64,000 bases of DNA from Dyadobacter sp. 3J3 (GTDB lineage Bacteria > Bacteroidota > Bacteroidia > Cytophagales > Spirosomataceae), in the NCBI RefSeq assembly GCF_009801115.1, contig NZ_VTOL01000011.1, positions 1 to 64,000 of the forward strand, in the 5' to 3' direction. Under the pieces are notes generated by a model. It was not told where the DNA came from. It did not search any database and was given only the letters and a program-made list of their open reading frames with translations. Positions 18,511 through 27,413 of this stretch are shown here, piece by piece. Each line of letters opens with the position of its first letter. The stretch's first letter is position 1. The translations under genes and the position numbers were made by a program.

Positions 18511-18679
18511 ATAAATTATACAATTCAAGAGTAGCAAGAACCTGTTTACGGATTTATTGACAAGGCGCAAAGCTCATCAGTAGCAAAACCAGATCTCATA
18601 GGCCCTTCAAAACAAACCTGGAATTAGGATAAAAGCTTTTTTGCTAAAAAACCGTTAGAACTCATTCTGGCTATCAGAA

Positions 18680-19219
18680 TCATTTAAATTCAGTTTTAAG
18701 TAATGAAAAAACCATCGAATCTTCTGCCCGATTATTTTTCACATAATGTTGCCTTAATTGGCCTTCTGCCCTAAAATTCATTTTTTTTATAAGATTTAAT
18801 GAAGGGAAATTGTCAGGGCCAATAAATGCTTCTATTCTGTTTAGGTTCATTTGCTCAAAACCATATTCAATTATTGGAGTAATAGCCTCCGACATGATTC
18901 CCATTCCTTTGTAATCATCATCGCTCAAAGCATATCCTATTTCAGCCCTATGATGGTCAACATACCAAGTATGAAAACCACACCAACCGATAATCTTTCC
19001 CGTAGTTTTATCAATCAATTGAAAATACAGGAACTTCCGATTGTGTGTTGAAAGTCCATTTTGGTATTTTTCTTTTTCTAGTATAAATTCTTGATTAGAA
19101 TTCAGTCCTAAAAACTCAATTATCTGATGATCAGAAAACGTTTCAAATATATAATCATAGGTTTCCTGAGTGATTTTTCTTAAGATTAGCCTATCAGTTC
19201 TCAATTCTTCAAATATCAT
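18680..19219 (-). CDS. GNAT acetyltransferase, RimJ/RimL-like
   Basis: N-acetyltransferase of 179 residues using acetyl-CoA. The RimJ/RimL pattern is clear: LRTDRLILRKIT at the start, GWCGFHTWYVDHHRAEIGYAL in the middle, a motif-A variant DDYKGMGIMSEAI (about 105-117), and NLNRIEAFIGPDNFPSLNLIKKMNF near the end. Such enzymes acetylate ribosomal protein N-termini, antibiotics or small molecules; the substrate cannot be told. It stands alone between decayed regions. Confidence 0.88.
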   Translation of the reverse strand: MIFEELRTDRLILRKITQETYDYIFETFSDHQIIEFLGLNSNQEFILEKEKYQNGLSTHNRKFLYFQLIDKTTGKIIGWCGFHTWYVDHHRAEIGYALSDDDYKGMGIMSEAITPIIEYGFEQMNLNRIEAFIGPDNFPSLNLIKKMNFRAEGQLRQHYVKNNRAEDSMVFSLLKTEFK

Positions 19220-19660
19220 TTCTTGGGGTTTCTTTTTAAATTACTGTATTATGCAGTTGGATATGAATTTTATATTTATTTTAAAACATAAATGACCAGC
19301 CTGGTAAAATTCATGCAGGTCATTTGTAGAATTAACAAACTAATCAACCAAAAGATGGTGCAATAGTTATTTCCTTTTCTGATTATTCAATGCAATTTAC
19401 AGTTCAATTTTGTCAATTGGCCTGTCATTTCCAAAATTAAAAGATAAGTTTTAACCTCTTTACTGAGTTAACTGTACATCAACTCCCCGTTATGTCCTAA
19501 AATATCTTCTACCGGCTGATAACACCAAATGAGTACTTAATTGTCAGATTTTATCTATTTGGCAAAGCTTAACAATCGATAGGGGCAGGATATTTCTTCT
19601 TACAAATTGGGTTAAATGAAGTGCTTGTTTAAATTTTATTCATATATGTTTCATGGCTTA
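19220..19660. other. Gene-free stretch
   Basis: About 440 bp with no recognisable gene, repeat or terminator. Confidence 0.45.
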
Positions 19661-19808
19661 TTATTTGATCATTTTTTCGGCGGTTTTCGCGAAATTGTCC
19701 ATCAGCCGGAAAAAATTTAATTCCATATATTTTTCTTTGACAATCTGCATAAGTAATGGTGCCGTTTCACCATTTATAAATGCTGGTCTGGCATTACCTG
19801 GAAAGCCC
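19661..19808 (-). pseudogene. C-terminal gene remnant downstream of the SDR gene
   Basis: About 48 codons from just after a stop, reading GFPGNARPAFINGETAPL and then MDNFAKTAEKMIK before the stop at 19661-19663. The composition is protein-like, but no start or upstream domain remains. The family is not recognised. It directly follows the short-chain dehydrogenase gene on the same strand and may be a lost operon partner. Confidence 0.4.
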
Positions 19809-19835
19809 TAAAAAAGACTCAAACGAATCCAAATA

Positions 19836-20432
19836 TCACCCAACAAAATAAACCTGCCCGGTCTGTCCGCCCATTACGCTCTTGTAATAAGCCTGTGCAA
19901 CCCTATGCATTTCCACAGGAATATCGCCCGGGAAATAAGGGAAATAGGCCGGTGATTCTTCAACAACACCCGGAGCGATTGCATTAATACGAACCCCGTT
20001 TTCAAGTTCAAGCGCAGCTCCTTTGACGAAGCCGTTCAATGCGCCGTTTATGGCGCTTACCGCGGCACCATAAACGATCGGATCTTCAGCAAGACTTCCC
20101 GATGTGAGGGTGAAAGAACCTTTGGGATTGATATACTTCTGGCCAATCAGCACCAGATTGACCTGTCCCATAAGTTTGCTGTCAATACCTTTTCTGAAAT
20201 CTACATCCGTCATTTGCGGAAGCGGACCAAAATGTGCGTCGCCTGCTGCGGAGATCAATGCGTCAAATGGACCCACTTGTGTGAACAGGAATTCAATAGA
20301 TTCGAGGCTTGAAATTTCGACCTGAAAGTCGCCGCTTTTTGAGCCCACTTTAATAATTTCATGCGCAGATTCCAGCGCTTTTACAACGTGTTTTCCAATG
20401 GTACCTGTGGCACCGACAATGATGATTTTCAT
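19836..20432 (-). CDS. Short-chain dehydrogenase/reductase
   Basis: Classical SDR of 198 residues, shorter than the usual 250. The N-terminal cofactor motif is VGATGTIGKHV (residues 5-15), followed by LISAAGDAHFG (NAG-like) and the active-site Ser in TLTSGSLAED. The Tyr lies in the VYGAAVSAING segment, where the usual Lys of YxxxK is replaced by Ser. Activity is therefore uncertain. The IAPGVVEES segment follows as in the family. A fragment of an HxlR regulator gene lies 120 bp upstream on the other strand, a common neighbour of such genes. Confidence 0.85.
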   Translation of the reverse strand: MKIIIVGATGTIGKHVVKALESAHEIIKVGSKSGDFQVEISSLESIEFLFTQVGPFDALISAAGDAHFGPLPQMTDVDFRKGIDSKLMGQVNLVLIGQKYINPKGSFTLTSGSLAEDPIVYGAAVSAINGALNGFVKGAALELENGVRINAIAPGVVEESPAYFPYFPGDIPVEMHRVAQAYYKSVMGGQTGQVYFVG

Positions 20433-20550
20433 TTGATATAGTTGTTTTTGTCAAAGCTGATTCAATACCAATCTTTTAAGAGGCAGTTGCCTTTTTGTTA
20501 ATTAATCTTCTGATTTAATAAACTCTCTAAAAGCTGCCTAAGGTAGTAAT

Positions 20551-20700
20551 AAGGTTGTGTCATGGCAACTGAAAGAACTTGAAGCTGACGGAATTGTATT
20601 TCAAAAGGCTAATAATGCAGTTCAACTGAAAGTAGAATAAACATGACTAAAAAGGAATGGCTGGCAGATATTATGTTTCTGCTTTTGAATTAAATCTGGA
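20551..20700 (+). pseudogene. Remnant of an HxlR-family regulator gene
   Basis: Thirty codons (20551-20640) read KVVSWQLKELEADGIVFQKA and then AVQLKVE before a TAA. This is the conserved end of the HxlR winged helix (consensus LxxQLxxLExDGLVxR, then PPxVEY). After the stop, a shifted frame continues in HxlR style (LTKKGMAG). Both ends of the gene are missing. Confidence 0.6.
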
Positions 20701-20730
20701 AAATCTAATTTACTTTGAATCGTTAAAACA

Positions 20731-20767
20731 TAAAAAACCGTCCCGAATATTTTCGGAACGGCCTTTT
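20731..20767 (-). terminator. Terminator of katG
   Basis: Stem CCGTCCCGAA with TTCGGAACGG (one mismatch) and a 4-base loop. On the - strand it is followed by a run of T, 20-30 bp after the katG stop. Confidence 0.75.
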
Positions 20768-20788
20768 TATTTATTATCCGGTTAACTT

Positions 20789-23065
20789 TTACAAATCAAA
20801 TCTGCCCAGATTCGTTACTTTGGTCCAGGCCGCAACAAAATCTTTTACAAATTTGTCTTGGGCATCAAAGCTTCCGTATACTTCTGCAATCGCTCTTAGT
20901 TCTGCATTAGAACCGAATACAAGATCGGCGCGTGAGGCCGTCCATTTTGGCTGACCAGTTGTGCGGTCGCTTCCTAAATACACATCCTTATCTTCCGAAA
21001 TCGCTTTCCACGCTGTACGCATATCAAGCAGATTTACAAAGAAATCATTGGTTAGATGACCAGGGCGTGCAGTGAAAACACCATTTTTTGAGCCGTCGAA
21101 ATTGATGTCCAAGACGCGCAAACCACCTACTAATACGGCTAATTCAGGCCCGGTTAGTGTTAATAATTGTGCTTTGTCAATCAGTAATTCTTCTGTTGAA
21201 GCAGAGAACTTTGCTTTCTGATAGTTACGGAAACCATCAGCAATCGGTTCAAGATAACCTACCGACTCAATGTCAGTCTGCTCCTGAGATGCATCCATGC
21301 GGCCGGGAATGAATGGAACAGTAAGGGTATTTCCTGCTGCCTTTTCAACACCGGCATTACCTGCCAGAATGATCAAATCGGCCAGGGATATTTTTTTGCC
21401 CGCTGACTGGTTGCTATTAAATTCCTCCTGAATACTTTCAAGCGTACTTAATACTTTTTTTAGTTGAGACGGATTGTTTACTTTCCAGTCTTTCTGAGGA
21501 GCCAGACGAACACGTGCGCCATTGGCACCACCACGCTTGTCTGAACCACGGTAGGTACTCGCAGAAGCCCATGCGGTAGAAACCAGTTCTGAGATGCTCA
21601 ATCCGGATGCAAGTATATTTGCTTTCAATGCCGAAATGTCGCTTTCATCAACCAGTGCATGGTTAACGACAGGAATAGGATCCTGCCAGATCAGGTCCTC
21701 CTGAGGTACATCCGGACCCAGATATCTTTCACGTGGACCCATATCGCGGTGCGTCAACTTGAACCACGCACGGGCAAAAACATCTGCAAATTCATCCGGG
21801 TTCTCTAAAAAGCGTCTTGATATCTTTTCATATGCAGGATCAAGTCTTAGCGCAAGATCGCTTGTAAGCATGGTTGGTGCATGTTTTTTGCTGCTATCAA
21901 ATGCATCTGGAATAATTGCCTCGGCATTTTTGGCAACCCATTGATGCGCACCTCCAGGACTTTTGGTCAATTCCCAGTCAAATGCAAACAGGTTTTCGAA
22001 AAAATTGTTGCTCCATTGCGTCGGTGTTTTCGTCCAAATGACTTCAAGTCCGCTGGTAATAGCGTCAGCACCACTGCCAGAGCCATAGCTGTTGCTCCAG
22101 CCAAATCCTTGTGATTCCAAACCAGCCGCTTCGGGTTCTTTTCCAACATGGTCAGACGTAGCTGCTCCATGGGTTTTTCCAAAACTATGTCCGCCTGCTA
22201 TCAGCGCAACCGTTTCTTCGTCGTTCATTGCCATACGGGCAAATGTTTCACGAATATCTCTCGCAGAACCGATCGGATCAGGATTTCCATCAGGGCCTTC
22301 CGGATTCACATAAATAAGCCCCATGTGAGCGGCACCAAGCGGATTTTCCAGATCGCGTGAATGGATATTGCGTCCCGGATCTTCATCTGATGATACCACA
22401 CCGTGCCCTGCAACACCTGCCGAACCTTGACCATAACGGTGGTCATTACCCAGCCAGGTAGATTCAGAACCCCAGTATATATCTTCATCCGGCTCCCATA
22501 CGTCTGCACGACCGCCTGCAAAACCGAATGTTTTGAAGCCCATTGATTCCAGGGCAACATTACCCGTAAGAATCAGCAAATCGGCCCATGATATTTTACG
22601 ACCATATTTTTGTTTGATTGGCCAAAGCAATCTGCGCGCTTTATCAAGACTTACGTTATCCGGCCAGCTATTCAGCGGAGCGAAACGCTGTTGTCCTGCA
22701 CCTGCGCCGCCACGGCCATCACCCACGCGGTAGGTTCCAGCACTGTGCCAGGCCATCCGTATGAACAAAGGACCGTAATGGCCAAAATCTGCTGGCCACC
22801 AATCCTGAGAGTCGGTCATGAGCGCATGAAGATCTTGTTTAACGGCTTCGAGATCCAGACTTTTAAACGCTTCAGCATAGTTGAAATCTTCCTGCATCGG
22901 GTTTGACAAGGAAGAATGCTGCCGCAGAATACTCAATTTTAACTGATTTGGCCACCAGTCACGATTTCTGGTTCCGGCACCGCCAACCTTTTGCACGTCG
23001 TCTTTTAGGTTCAGAGTGCCATTATGAAAAGGGCATTTACTGATGTCGTCTGATTCTTTTTCCAT
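20789..23065 (-). CDS. katG: Catalase-peroxidase KatG
   Basis: Bifunctional heme catalase-peroxidase of 758 residues that removes hydrogen peroxide. The start at 23065 (MEKESDDISKCPF) is chosen because it matches the usual KatG N-terminus; an upstream non-ATG start at 23104 adds 13 unlikely residues. The distal site MAWHSAGTYR (with the Trp of the Met-Tyr-Trp adduct), the adduct Tyr region HMGLIYVNPEGP and the proximal heme ligand motif GGHSFGKTHG are all present. Both the active N-terminal and the inactive C-terminal peroxidase-like halves are complete. Single gene with its own terminator; no OxyR or PerR gene adjoins it. Confidence 0.98.
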   Translation of the reverse strand: MEKESDDISKCPFHNGTLNLKDDVQKVGGAGTRNRDWWPNQLKLSILRQHSSLSNPMQEDFNYAEAFKSLDLEAVKQDLHALMTDSQDWWPADFGHYGPLFIRMAWHSAGTYRVGDGRGGAGAGQQRFAPLNSWPDNVSLDKARRLLWPIKQKYGRKISWADLLILTGNVALESMGFKTFGFAGGRADVWEPDEDIYWGSESTWLGNDHRYGQGSAGVAGHGVVSSDEDPGRNIHSRDLENPLGAAHMGLIYVNPEGPDGNPDPIGSARDIRETFARMAMNDEETVALIAGGHSFGKTHGAATSDHVGKEPEAAGLESQGFGWSNSYGSGSGADAITSGLEVIWTKTPTQWSNNFFENLFAFDWELTKSPGGAHQWVAKNAEAIIPDAFDSSKKHAPTMLTSDLALRLDPAYEKISRRFLENPDEFADVFARAWFKLTHRDMGPRERYLGPDVPQEDLIWQDPIPVVNHALVDESDISALKANILASGLSISELVSTAWASASTYRGSDKRGGANGARVRLAPQKDWKVNNPSQLKKVLSTLESIQEEFNSNQSAGKKISLADLIILAGNAGVEKAAGNTLTVPFIPGRMDASQEQTDIESVGYLEPIADGFRNYQKAKFSASTEELLIDKAQLLTLTGPELAVLVGGLRVLDINFDGSKNGVFTARPGHLTNDFFVNLLDMRTAWKAISEDKDVYLGSDRTTGQPKWTASRADLVFGSNAELRAIAEVYGSFDAQDKFVKDFVAAWTKVTNLGRFDL

Positions 23066-23382
23066 TTTAATTAGTTCATGTATTAAGTCAACACTTACGA
23101 GCACCTTGTATTTGTGCAGAACAATAAAGTTATAATATCATAAGTAATAATCACAATCGATTAATTCTATGATTCAATAGTTAAAATCTATTAACTTGCT
23201 GTAAGGTCATAATTGAACGGATACCGAATAAAATTAGTGAAGGCAAGATACGCCTTCACCATTCTCTACTGGGCCAAGTTAAAGTCCATACATCTTTCCA
23301 GTTTGTATTAGAATTGTAACTTTTTAAGCCAAATAAGAAATCTTAGCACACAGAAACTAATGAAAATTCGTACAATCTTTAA
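23066..23382. other. Upstream region of katG
   Basis: About 315 bp without a gene. The katG promoter should lie near 23100-23150, which is AT-rich. No regulator site is recognised. Confidence 0.4.
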
Positions 23383-24258
23383 TTATTTAGTCTTGGTACT
23401 AACCGGGTAAAGCATTCTCAGCGCATTAAAAATTGCCTGATGTGTGATTGTTCCATGATCTTCCTGAGGTAAATAATCAAAGTGAACCGTCACATTTTTA
23501 CTTTTGGTTTTAACTAATTTCTCAGTTAATAAATTTGCATCGACTTCCATAACGCGGGGAGTCTCACCAGGAGTCAATCCCTCTTTTCCAACGCCGATGT
23601 AAATATCCGTTTTTTGAGAAAAATCATCCTGTAAAATAGCGGAAGATTGATTTAACAATGAACCATTATCCCACCAAAGGCTGGGGCTGATGATTATGTA
23701 TTTTGAAAACAATGTTGGTTTTTTAAGTAAAATTTCAGTGGCGAAAAGTCCGGCCAGTGATTGTCCTATCAGCATTTTGGATGCATTCGTTTTATACTTT
23801 TTTTCAATAAAAGGCAGTAATTCTTTTTCCAAAAAGTTTGTGAATTTGTCGGAATGACCAGCGGTTGGATATCTTTTTTTATCTGAGTCAAGGGTGGTAG
23901 GGTAGGTGAAATCTCTTTTTCGGTCAACATTGGCAATTCCGACAATAATTGATTTTGGAACACGGTCGATCCAGGAGAAATTATTGAATTGGAAAAGCCC
24001 GCTTACATGGATAAAATCTTCATCCGCTGAGCCGTCAAGAAGATATACCACTGCATATTTGGTAGTATCATTTTTATTGTAACCTTCCGGAAGATAAATA
24101 TTTAATATTCGCTTTTCGGATAATATCGTTGACTGGATTTCATCAATAACACCCAAAACAAAAGGTTTACTGTCATCTTTTTGTGAAGGTTTATTTAGTT
24201 GGGCAAAAGTCAGCGTAGTTGAAATTGTAAATAAGAAAATGGTGGTTAGAAGTTTCAT
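23383..24258 (-). CDS. Secreted esterase of the esterase-D/Fes (IroE-like) type
   Basis: Secreted alpha/beta hydrolase of 291 residues with signal peptide MKLLTTIFLFTISTTLTFAQ. The family pattern is visible: RILNIYLPEGYN, the VVYLLDGSADEDF strand, and the nucleophile elbow GQSLAG (Ser at about 160), with a later EDHGTITHQA containing the probable catalytic His. Relatives hydrolyse acyl esters or trilactone siderophores; here no siderophore genes are nearby, so the substrate stays open. Single gene; ThuA lies upstream, separated by a strong terminator. Confidence 0.85.
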   Translation of the reverse strand: MKLLTTIFLFTISTTLTFAQLNKPSQKDDSKPFVLGVIDEIQSTILSEKRILNIYLPEGYNKNDTTKYAVVYLLDGSADEDFIHVSGLFQFNNFSWIDRVPKSIIVGIANVDRKRDFTYPTTLDSDKKRYPTAGHSDKFTNFLEKELLPFIEKKYKTNASKMLIGQSLAGLFATEILLKKPTLFSKYIIISPSLWWDNGSLLNQSSAILQDDFSQKTDIYIGVGKEGLTPGETPRVMEVDANLLTEKLVKTKSKNVTVHFDYLPQEDHGTITHQAIFNALRMLYPVSTKTK

Positions 24259-24362
24259 GAAATTATTTTAAGGTTCGTTAGCCGTTTTTGGAAGGATGAA
24301 AAATGCTTAGTTTTTAATTCGTCTAAATTACGATTTTATTATACATCGATAATCAACCGTCC

Positions 24363-24410
24363 ATTAACAAAACTGCCGCTATTCTAACGAACAGAGGCAG
24401 TTTTGTTAAT
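24363..24410. terminator. Strong bidirectional-type hairpin after the ThuA gene
   Basis: A perfect 15-bp inverted repeat (ATTAACAAAACTGCC with GGCAGTTTTGTTAAT) around an 18-base loop, 30 bp past the ThuA stop. U-rich on both sides. Confidence 0.75.
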
Positions 24411-24440
24411 TGATGTAAGTCCAATTTGGATAAAGAACCT

Positions 24441-25199
24441 CTACTTGATTCCTTTCCCCGTCGCAGCCCAATAAATCCCACCATATAAGTGATCCAGAAA
24501 TGACTGGTCGGAATATACAAGTCCTATGTGGCCAAGACCGGTATAAAATGCGCGGCCACCATCATATTTGTGATACCATGACATCGGATGAAAATCGCCC
24601 ATTCCTTTGCCTTCATTATCACCCCATTTTGTTTTTGGGTCGTAGGTTTTTTCGTCAAGTCCGATCAGGAATTTTAGATCGTTTGATTTGTATGGTTTTT
24701 GATATTCATACCATTCGTCAGTCCAAAGCATTCTTTTTGGAAAGCGTTCAAGTCCCGGAAAATTACTATCCACAACATCCAGATAAGCAGTCTGTTGTGA
24801 AGGGTGGATTTTGAACATCATACCCACCATTTTGGTATACCAAGGCCATTCATACTCTGTATCAGCAGCAGCGTGGATGCCCACCCAGCCTTTACCCGAC
24901 TGAATGAATTTTTCAAAAGCAACCTGCTGCTCTTCATTCAGAATGTCGCCGGTAGTGTTGAGGAAAATAACGGCAGCGTAATCTTTTAGTTGCTTTTCGT
25001 TGAAAACGGAAGCATTTTCCTGCCAGTCCACAGTGAAATTATGTCTTGCCGCAATTTTTCTTACGCCATCAACACCTTCATGAATGGACTCGTGATGGAA
25101 TCCTGCTGTTTTCGTAAATAGCAATACTTTGAACTGCTGAGCCTGGGCGGAAACTGCACCTGCGATGACAAGCAGAAGTACCAGTGATTTTTTTAGCAT
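24441..25199 (-). CDS. ThuA-domain protein (secreted)
   Basis: Secreted protein of 252 residues. The signal peptide (about 1-20, ending SAQAQ) precedes a ThuA-like domain, a class I glutamine-amidotransferase-like fold linked to trehalose/sugar use. Recognisable segments are KTAGFHHESI, AVIFLNTTGDIL, GWVGIHAAADTEYEWPWY and the C-terminal RAFYTGLGH. The usual catalytic Cys of amidotransferases is replaced in this fold, so enzymatic role is not established. Bacteroidota ThuA proteins are common near sugar-degradation genes, but none is adjacent here. Confidence 0.9.
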   Translation of the reverse strand: MLKKSLVLLLVIAGAVSAQAQQFKVLLFTKTAGFHHESIHEGVDGVRKIAARHNFTVDWQENASVFNEKQLKDYAAVIFLNTTGDILNEEQQVAFEKFIQSGKGWVGIHAAADTEYEWPWYTKMVGMMFKIHPSQQTAYLDVVDSNFPGLERFPKRMLWTDEWYEYQKPYKSNDLKFLIGLDEKTYDPKTKWGDNEGKGMGDFHPMSWYHKYDGGRAFYTGLGHIGLVYSDQSFLDHLYGGIYWAATGKGIK

Positions 25200-25443
25200 T
25201 GTGAATAAAAATTAGTATGGTTTAATATGTCCCGGAATCTGAATTTTTTAACCTGACCGTTTACACGTAACATAAAGACAGAATCTAGGCTGAATATACT
25301 TTTGTGTTCAGCCGTTTATATTTTCAATCTTCTGATTTGTTATATTTAAACGGACAAATTTTCCGGAACCAACAAATTAATACCAAATCGGAATGCTAAA
25401 AATCTGCCCTATTTTTTTAATAAAGACAGATTTATCGTTTTTG
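25200..25443. other. Spacer between the ThuA gene and hmp
   Basis: No gene. A small hairpin (GGCTGAA with TTCAGCC, 25288-25313) lies past the hmp stop; it lacks a T run and is a weak terminator candidate. Confidence 0.35.
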
Positions 25444-26658
25444 CTAATTTAGATGAAGCGTTTGCGGGCCAAATTCTTCAAAATGAATGGATTGCGCCTG
25501 AATTCCTTTGGCAATAAGTTCTGTATAATGTTTTGTAATAAAAGGTCCGGGGCCGCAGATATAGTATTCTGTATTTGGTGTTAACAATTCATCTCCTAAA
25601 ATATTAAGGTCTACCCAGCCTTTATATTGATTTTCTGATTCGGATTCCTGATCGGTCTCGTTATAGAAAATATGCTTTTTTACTGCCTTTTTTTCACCAG
25701 ACCAGTATTCAATTGTTTCCTTAAAAGCATGTGCTTTTTTATTCCGGCAGCCATGAATCCATGTAGCAGGTTTTTTGCTTCCGCTTTTGATCAGTTCTTC
25801 CAGCATACTGATCAATGGTGTCTGGCCAACCCCGCCGCTAATGAAAACCACAGGGTGATCATTGTCGGCGGTTAGTGTAAAACTTCCAGCCGGTGCAGTA
25901 ACTTCCAGTATGTCGCCGATATTTACAAAATCATGCAAACGGTTGCTGATCAGCCCGTCAGGGTTCAGGTTAAGAGCGGTTTCCTTTTTTACTGAAATCC
26001 GGTAGTATAAACCATTGGGAGCACTTGAAATACTATATTGTCTTGGCTGAAGCAAATTTAATTCAGGGATAAAAAGACGGATGCTCAGATACTGACCCGG
26101 CGCAAAACCAGCCACCGGCCCCTGATCTGAGGGGTATAAATGGAAAGATGTAATTTCGGAGGATTCGATTACTTTTTCTTTGACAACAAAAGGTTTCCAA
26201 CCACTCCAACCTCCTTTTATTTTGACTTTTTCACTATACAATCTATTTTCATGACCAGACATGATCTGCGCCAACTGGTTGTAAGCGACTTCCCATGCAT
26301 CCAGAATTTCTGGTGTGGCGGCTTCTCCCAAAACTTCGCTGATGGATGCGATGAGATGTTTTCCAACGATAATATAATGCTCCGGCCGAATATCCAGGCT
26401 CACATGTTTTTGTCCGATCCCATGGACCGCCGGCATCAAAACAGCAGGATTTTCAATGTTCTCTGCATAAGCAAGAATCGCCATTGCGAGGGCAGTTTGC
26501 TGTCTGTTATTTTGCTGATTGCTCAGGTTAAATACGTTTTTCAGTTCAGGATTGTGAACAAACATCCGTTTGTAAAAATGGTCAGTTAGTAAAACACCAT
26601 TTTCTTTTAAAACAGGCACAGTTGCCTTAATAATGTTTTTTTGATCTGTGGTAATCAT
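25444..26658 (-). CDS. hmp: Flavohemoprotein, nitric oxide dioxygenase
   Basis: Flavohemoglobin of 404 residues that oxidises nitric oxide to nitrate with O2 and NAD(P)H. An N-terminal globin (1-140; FKRMFVHNPELKNVFN region, proximal His in VGKHLI) is joined to an FAD-binding reductase domain (about 150-265, with RQYSISSAPN) and an NAD-binding domain (265-400, GGVGQTPLISML and YICGPGPF). All parts are intact. It diverges from an Rrf2-family regulator gene, and the 250-bp intergenic DNA holds two matching palindromes, so control by that regulator in response to NO is likely. Confidence 0.97.
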   Translation of the reverse strand: MITTDQKNIIKATVPVLKENGVLLTDHFYKRMFVHNPELKNVFNLSNQQNNRQQTALAMAILAYAENIENPAVLMPAVHGIGQKHVSLDIRPEHYIIVGKHLIASISEVLGEAATPEILDAWEVAYNQLAQIMSGHENRLYSEKVKIKGGWSGWKPFVVKEKVIESSEITSFHLYPSDQGPVAGFAPGQYLSIRLFIPELNLLQPRQYSISSAPNGLYYRISVKKETALNLNPDGLISNRLHDFVNIGDILEVTAPAGSFTLTADNDHPVVFISGGVGQTPLISMLEELIKSGSKKPATWIHGCRNKKAHAFKETIEYWSGEKKAVKKHIFYNETDQESESENQYKGWVDLNILGDELLTPNTEYYICGPGPFITKHYTELIAKGIQAQSIHFEEFGPQTLHLN

Positions 26659-26780
26659 ATAAGTTAATTTAAAATTAAGTATCGAAATCGGCTTTTAAAT
26701 ATATTAACACCTTTTTATCTTTTATATATTTAATTCCATTTCTGATTTACGATGTAAAGGTAATGCATAAATTAAATAAT

Positions 26781-26800
26781 AAAAGATGTTTTACTCTTTT
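26781..26800. promoter_or_regulatory. Operator-like palindrome 1 between hmp and the Rrf2 gene
   Basis: AAAAGATGTTTTACTCTTTT has the form AAAAGA-N8-TCTTTT, a perfect 6-bp inverted repeat. Read on the opposite strand, it agrees with the site at 26844-26863 in 16 of 20 bases. Confidence 0.6.
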
Positions 26801-26843
26801 ATTATTTAATTTATTTTTCATAATCAAGCACACAATATTTAAA

Positions 26844-26863
26844 AAAAGAGTTTTATATCTTTT
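26844..26863. promoter_or_regulatory. Operator-like palindrome 2 between hmp and the Rrf2 gene
   Basis: AAAAGAGTTTTATATCTTTT has the same AAAAGA-N8-TCTTTT form as site 1, 63 bp away centre to centre, which is six helical turns. It overlaps the expected -33 region of the Rrf2 gene. Confidence 0.6.
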
Positions 26864-26880
26864 ACTTGTTCGATATTAAG

Positions 26881-26888
26881 TATCTTTG
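26881..26888 (+). promoter_or_regulatory. -7 element of the Rrf2 gene
   Basis: TATCTTTG matches the Bacteroidota -7 consensus TAnnTTTG, 20 bp before the chosen ATG, with a TTG-containing stretch (acTTGttcg) upstream. Confidence 0.55.
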
Positions 26889-26907
26889 TTCTATAAATAA
26901 TGGAAAA

Positions 26908-27345
26908 ATGGTTTTTTCAAAAACATGTGAGTATGCGATAAGGGCGGTGATTTTTATTGCTCAGAAATCCGAAAACGGTGATAAGGTTGGCATCAGGGAA
27001 ATTGCTGCCGGGATAGATTCTCCTGTACATTTTATTGCCAAGATATTACAGGATCTCAGCAAACGAGGACTTGTACAATCTAATAAAGGCCCTAACGGTG
27101 GTTTCTATATTGATCAGAATTCCAAGAAAAAAACCTTGGCGGATATTGTCAGGGCGGTGGATGGAGATAATATTTTTGTAGGATGCGGACTGGGTCTTAA
27201 AAATTGTTCAGAAACCAAACCGTGCCCATTGCATAACGAATTTAAAATTATTCGCAATAAAATCCAGGCCACGTTGGAATCCGCTACGATTGTTGATTTT
27301 AATAAAAGTCTTAACCTTGGTTTGAGTTTTATCAAAGAGAGGTGA
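26908..27345 (+). CDS. Rrf2-family regulator, NsrR/IscR-like
   Basis: Transcription regulator of 145 residues. The start at 26908 (MVFSKTCEYAIRAVIFIAQ) matches the usual Rrf2 N-terminus; an upstream frame to 26866 would run through the -7 element. A winged helix (about 10-75, with VHFIAKILQDLSKRGLVQS) is followed by the three-cysteine cluster GCGLGLKNCSETKPCPLH, the layout that binds an Fe-S cluster in NsrR and IscR. Divergent from hmp and flanked by two palindromes, so it is most likely the NO-sensing repressor of hmp and of itself. The exact name NsrR is not claimed. Confidence 0.9.
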   Translation: MVFSKTCEYAIRAVIFIAQKSENGDKVGIREIAAGIDSPVHFIAKILQDLSKRGLVQSNKGPNGGFYIDQNSKKKTLADIVRAVDGDNIFVGCGLGLKNCSETKPCPLHNEFKIIRNKIQATLESATIVDFNKSLNLGLSFIKER

Positions 27346-27413
27346 GGATTCAAAATAAAAACGATGGTCTTGTGAGCCTAACACAGCCTATTTTTTATTT
27401 GTATAAAATTTAA

